A DNA stretch of 8,550 nt from the NCBI GenBank assembly GCA_036351435.1, contig JAZBPA010000364.1, positions 1 to 8,550 of the forward strand. The letters run 5' to 3'. The translations under genes and the position numbers were made by a program. A model generated the notes under the pieces. It did no database searches. It worked only from the letters and a program-made list of their open reading frames with translations, and had not been told where the DNA came from. Below, piece by piece: positions 5,415 through 8,550 of the stretch (position 1 is its first letter; each line of letters begins with the position of its first letter). This DNA comes from JAAUQA01 sp036351435. GTDB lineage: Bacteria > Pseudomonadota > Gammaproteobacteria > Competibacterales > Competibacteraceae.

Positions 5415-7058
5415 CTATAACAACAACCGCCGCACATCTGTCATCACCTGGCACAAATAGCTGACAAAACGCGCTGCTTGAGCGCCGTCGATGACCCGAT
5501 GGTCATACGATAGAGATAGTGGCAGCATCATCCGGGGCGTGAATTCCTTGCCGTTCCAGACTGGTTTCATGGCGGAACGGGTCACGCCGAGAATAGCGAC
5601 TTCAGGGGCATTTACGATAGGTGTAAACGCGGTGCCGCCGATGCCACCCAAGCTCGAAATAGTGAAGCAGCCGCCCTGCATTTCACCCGGTTTGAGTTTG
5701 CGTTCGCGGGCTTTGGCGCTCATTTCGCCGATCTCTACCGACAGCGCGTAGACGCTTTTTTGCTCGACATCGCGGATCACCGGCACCACCAAACCATCCG
5801 GGGTATCGACCGCTACGCCGATATGGACGTAGTGCTTGAGAATCAGGCTTTCACCGCTAGGATCAAGTGACGAATTAAAGGTCGGAAACTCCTGCAAGGC
5901 CGATGCGCAGGCTTTCAACAGGAAACTCAATAGCGTGACTCGGACGCCTTTCTGCTTAGCTTCCTCGCTCAGCGATTTACGAAACGCTTCGGTATCGGAG
6001 ATGTCCGCTTCGTCGTGATGAGTCACATGGGGCACATTCAACCAGTTGCGGCTCATGTTTGAACCCGTCAGCCGCCTGATTTTGTTGAGCGCCAATGTTT
6101 CAATTTCACCGAACTTGGCAAAATCCACCGCCGGAATCGGCGGTATACCACTTCCTGCGGCGATTCCTCCAGCTGTGGCCGGGGCTGCTGCTTGCCCGGA
6201 CATCACCTGTTTGACCAACAACTGCACGTCTTCTTGGGTGATACGACCCTTGCGTCCGCTCCCCTCACCGATACGACTTAAATCCACTCCCAATTCGCGG
6301 GCGTAGCGACGCACCGACGGACTGGCGTGGACTTTGGCGAATGCGGCTTCATCCACCGGTGCCGGAGCTACCGGCGGCAGGCGTTCTTCGTAAGTGGCCG
6401 GCTTACGTGCTGTTGGACCGAGGGTCACCGCTGCCGGTGGTGGGCCGGCTTCTTGAGTTGATTCGGTAGTTTCTTCAGCGGCTTCGGTTTGTAACAGCAG
6501 GATTAAGTCGCCTTCAGATATTTTATCCCCTTCCTTAACCTTGACCTCCTTGACGATGCCTTCAGCCGGAGAAGGCACCTCCATGCTGGCCTTGTCGCTT
6601 TCCAACATGATCAAGGGTGATTCCACTCCGATGGCATCGCCCGGCGATACCAAAACACTAATGACATCGACACCTTTGAAATCGCCGATGTCCGGCACTT
6701 TAACTTCCATAATACCGCCACTTTTTTGAGCAGTTGGTGGTGTTGGCGGGGATGAAGGCTCATCGGTTTGTGCGGGCTCAGCAGCAGTTGGTTCAGCAGC
6801 AGTCGGCTCGCCGGCTTCGTCAGTTTCCAATAACAGCACTAAATCGCCTTCCGAGACTTTGTCGCCGACTTTGATTTTGATTTCCTTGACCACACCTGCT
6901 GTCGGAGCGGGTATCTCCATGGAAGCTTTATCGCTTTCCAGGGTAATTAACGGATCTTCCGCGGCGACTTTATCGCCCGGTGAGACTAATACTTCAATGA
7001 CATCGACACCCTTGAAATCGCCGATGTCCGGCACCTGTATTTCTTGTACAGTACCCAT
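5415..7058 (-). CDS. aceF: Pyruvate dehydrogenase E2, dihydrolipoyllysine acetyltransferase
   Basis: A 547-residue E2 core subunit that transfers the acetyl group from lipoamide to CoA. Two lipoyl domains lie at about 4-80 and 117-192, each with ESDKASME; the lipoylated lysines are K44 and K156. Flexible linkers rich in Ala, Pro, Glu and Thr join the domains, and the first contains a short tandem (PTAAEPTAAEPA, 15-base units at 6781-6810). The peripheral subunit-binding domain is at about 244-282 (ASPSVRRYARELGVDLSRI...GRKGRITQEDV). The catalytic domain runs from about 320 to the end, with the signature DHRVIDG (H520, D524). E. coli AceF has three lipoyl domains; two is common elsewhere. The ATG at 7058 has a strong Shine-Dalgarno. 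An upstream in-frame start at 7127 lies inside aceE and adds residues unlike the family. aceE ends 34 bases upstream, so the two are cotranscribed. No lpd (E3) gene follows. Confidence 0.97.
   Translation of the reverse strand: MGTVQEIQVPDIGDFKGVDVIEVLVSPGDKVAAEDPLITLESDKASMEIPAPTAGVVKEIKIKVGDKVSEGDLVLLLETDEAGEPTAAEPTAAEPAQTDEPSSPPTPPTAQKSGGIMEVKVPDIGDFKGVDVISVLVSPGDAIGVESPLIMLESDKASMEVPSPAEGIVKEVKVKEGDKISEGDLILLLQTEAAEETTESTQEAGPPPAAVTLGPTARKPATYEERLPPVAPAPVDEAAFAKVHASPSVRRYARELGVDLSRIGEGSGRKGRITQEDVQLLVKQVMSGQAAAPATAGGIAAGSGIPPIPAVDFAKFGEIETLALNKIRRLTGSNMSRNWLNVPHVTHHDEADISDTEAFRKSLSEEAKQKGVRVTLLSFLLKACASALQEFPTFNSSLDPSGESLILKHYVHIGVAVDTPDGLVVPVIRDVEQKSVYALSVEIGEMSAKARERKLKPGEMQGGCFTISSLGGIGGTAFTPIVNAPEVAILGVTRSAMKPVWNGKEFTPRMMLPLSLSYDHRVIDGAQAARFVSYLCQVMTDVRRLLL
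6660..7034 (-). repeat. Near-identical 39-base copies in the two lipoyl domains
   Basis: The segments 6660-6698 and 6996-7034 differ at one base of 39. They encode the same start of each lipoyl domain (VPDIGDFKGVDVI), 336 bases apart. Flanking domain sequence is less alike, for example ITLESDKASMEIPAPTAG against IMLESDKASMEVPSPAEG. This is the expected trace of domain duplication, perhaps kept similar by gene conversion. Confidence 0.85.
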
Positions 7059-7066
7059 TGAGTGAT

Positions 7067-7073
7067 CCTCCTT
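7067..7073 (-). promoter_or_regulatory. Ribosome binding site of aceF
   Basis: AAGGAGG on the minus strand, 8 bases before the ATG at 7058, is a near-ideal Shine-Dalgarno sequence. It fixes the aceF start and argues against the longer frame beginning at 7127. Confidence 0.9.
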
Positions 7074-7092
7074 CGGACTCAGTGTGGACCGT

Positions 7093-8550
7093 TTACACGG
7101 TGACCGGATTGGGTTTTTCGGGGTCAATGCCGTATTGCTTGATCGCCTTGGCGACCCTAGCAGCCGGTATGTGGCCGTCGTCAGCCAGGGCTTTGAGTGC
7201 TGCTATCGCGATGTAGTAGCGGTTGACCTCGAAATGGCGGCGAAGATTGACCCGGGTGTCGCTGCGACCGTAACCGTCCGTACCCAACACCACATAGCGC
7301 TGGGGAATGAAAGGCCGTAACTGGTCAGCATACAGTTTCATGTAGTCGGTAGCGGCTATGACCGGCCCAGCACGGTTTTTCAAACAGCTTTCTACGGTGC
7401 TGATTCGGGGTTCCTGATCAGGATGCAACTGGTTCCAACGCTGGACGTCCAAACCGTCGCGACGTAACGGATTGATGCCCGGCGTCGCCCAGACATCGGC
7501 GGCAATATCGAAATCTTCAGCCAGTAGATCGGCGGCGGCGATCACTTCGCGTAAAATTGCGCCACACCCCATCAGCTGTACTCTGCGTTCATTCTCCGGG
7601 CCTTCCCGGAACAGATACATCCCTTTAAGTATTTGCTCTTGTGCGCCTTCCGGCATGGCCGGCTGATGGTAGTTCTCGTTTAAGGTGGTGACGTAATAGA
7701 ACACGTTTTCCTGGTCTTGGAACATCCGTCGCAGGCCATCCTGGATAATCACCACCAACTCATAGGCAAAGGTCGGATCGTAGGACACGCAATTAGGAAT
7801 AAACGACGCGAAGATTTGCCCGTGCCCATCCTGATGCTGCAATCCTTCACCGGCCAGGGTGGTGCGCCCCGAGGTGCCGCCGATCAAAAACCCACGGGCT
7901 TGCATATCGCCTGCCGCCCAGGCCAGATCACCGATCCGTTGGAAGCCAAACATGGAATAATAAATATAGAACGGTACCATGTTGATGCCGTGATTGCTGT
8001 AAGCGGTACCTGCAGCTATCCAGGAGGAGATGGAACCGGCCTCGTTGATGCCTTCCTGCAAGATTTGGCCTTTCTTGTCCTCTTTGTAATACATCAACTG
8101 ATCCGCATCCTGGGGCTGATACAATTGACCGCCGGACGCATATATTCCCAATTGGCGGAACATGCCTTCCATACCGAAGGTGCGCGCCTCATCGGCGACG
8201 ATCGGCACCACATGGCTGCCCATCTGTTTGTCCCGGCACAAGGCCGTGAGTATGCGCACGAAAGCCATAGTCGTAGACATTTCCCGCTCGCCGGAATCGC
8301 CCAGCAGCGATTCAAAAGCCGACAATTCGGGAGTCTGTAGCGGTTCAGCTTCGCGTCGGCGTTGTGGCAGATAACCGCCTAAAGCAGCACGCCGTTCTTT
8401 GAGGTATTTAATTTCAGGGCTGTCTTCCGCCGGTTTATAGTACGGCGCGGCATCCAACTCCTCGTCCGGGACGGGAATCTGGAACCGGTCGCGGAAGTCT
8501 TTCAGCGCATCGTGGCCCATTTTCTTTTGCGAATGGGTGATGTTTTGCCC
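7093..8550 (-). CDS. aceE: Pyruvate dehydrogenase E1, homodimeric type (C-terminal part, runs off the right edge)
   Basis: The last 485 residues of a thiamine diphosphate-dependent E1 that decarboxylates pyruvate and acetylates the lipoyl groups of E2. The frame is open to the window end, so the N-terminal part (about 400 residues in E. coli AceE) lies outside. The sequence matches E. coli AceE along its length: GQNITHSQKK (inner loop), VADEARTFGMEG, YYKEDKKGQILQEGINE, FYIYYSMFGFQRIGDL, GTSGRTTLAGEGLQHQDGH, TTLNENYHQPAMPEGA, DYMKLYADQ, VLGTDGYGRSDTR. With a constant offset of 401, fragment H6, E121, E170 and H239 fall on E. coli H407, E522, E571 and H640, residues I recall as active-site positions, so the enzyme looks functional. 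The TAA stop at 7093-7095 is followed after 34 bases by aceF, whose binding partner it is in the complex. The frame that starts with ATG at 8520 is not the true start. Confidence 0.97.
   Translation of the reverse strand, partial: GQNITHSQKKMGHDALKDFRDRFQIPVPDEELDAAPYYKPAEDSPEIKYLKERRAALGGYLPQRRREAEPLQTPELSAFESLLGDSGEREMSTTMAFVRILTALCRDKQMGSHVVPIVADEARTFGMEGMFRQLGIYASGGQLYQPQDADQLMYYKEDKKGQILQEGINEAGSISSWIAAGTAYSNHGINMVPFYIYYSMFGFQRIGDLAWAAGDMQARGFLIGGTSGRTTLAGEGLQHQDGHGQIFASFIPNCVSYDPTFAYELVVIIQDGLRRMFQDQENVFYYVTTLNENYHQPAMPEGAQEQILKGMYLFREGPENERRVQLMGCGAILREVIAAADLLAEDFDIAADVWATPGINPLRRDGLDVQRWNQLHPDQEPRISTVESCLKNRAGPVIAATDYMKLYADQLRPFIPQRYVVLGTDGYGRSDTRVNLRRHFEVNRYYIAIAALKALADDGHIPAARVAKAIKQYGIDPEKPNPVTV

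Noticed and set aside
7717..8340. A 207-codon open frame on the plus strand opposite aceE
   Set aside because: It lies wholly antisense to strongly conserved aceE sequence, resembles no family I know, and is expected by chance in this codon composition.

Overview
The window suggests a gammaproteobacterium of medium G+C. The evidence is an E. coli-type homodimeric AceE, an AceF with two lipoyl domains, and a compact run of genes on one strand. A 109-bp structured intergenic repeat next to aceF resembles, from memory only, repeats common in gammaproteobacterial methanotrophs (Methylococcales). That placement is a guess.

All six convincing genes lie on the minus strand, so transcription runs from right to left. 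At the right edge is the C-terminal half of aceE (pyruvate dehydrogenase E1, cut by the window end), followed after 34 nt by complete aceF (E2, dihydrolipoyl acetyltransferase). The E3 gene lpd does not follow. A 166-bp gap comes next, mostly filled by the repeat (5289-5397), which can fold into a long hairpin in the aceF-strand transcript. Then comes a tight three-gene run: a small metal-dependent amidohydrolase of the PF04909 / 2-pyrone-4,6-dicarboxylate lactonase type, an AEC-family permease starting with TTG 10 nt later, and an MFS exporter (MFS_3 / EntS-like) with a soluble C-terminal domain. After 82 bp there is an AIM24-family protein with its own ribosome binding site.

The left 970 bp holds no convincing intact gene. 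It contains the eroded 3' end of an IS5-type transposase on the plus strand (about 507-888), a possible weak terminator for the leftward transcript, a cluster of TAGCAA-containing inverted repeats (339-424), and two interleaved perfect inverted repeats with a Fur-box-like sequence between them (150-226).

Functionally, aceE and aceF make the acetyl-CoA-forming part of the pyruvate dehydrogenase complex. The hydrolase and two transporters could form a small unit that imports, hydrolyses and exports an unknown organic acid or lactone, but this rests on gene order only. I see no clear evidence of a new defence or mobile system. The most unusual material is non-coding: the structured repeat after aceF and the overlapping inverted repeats at the left end.
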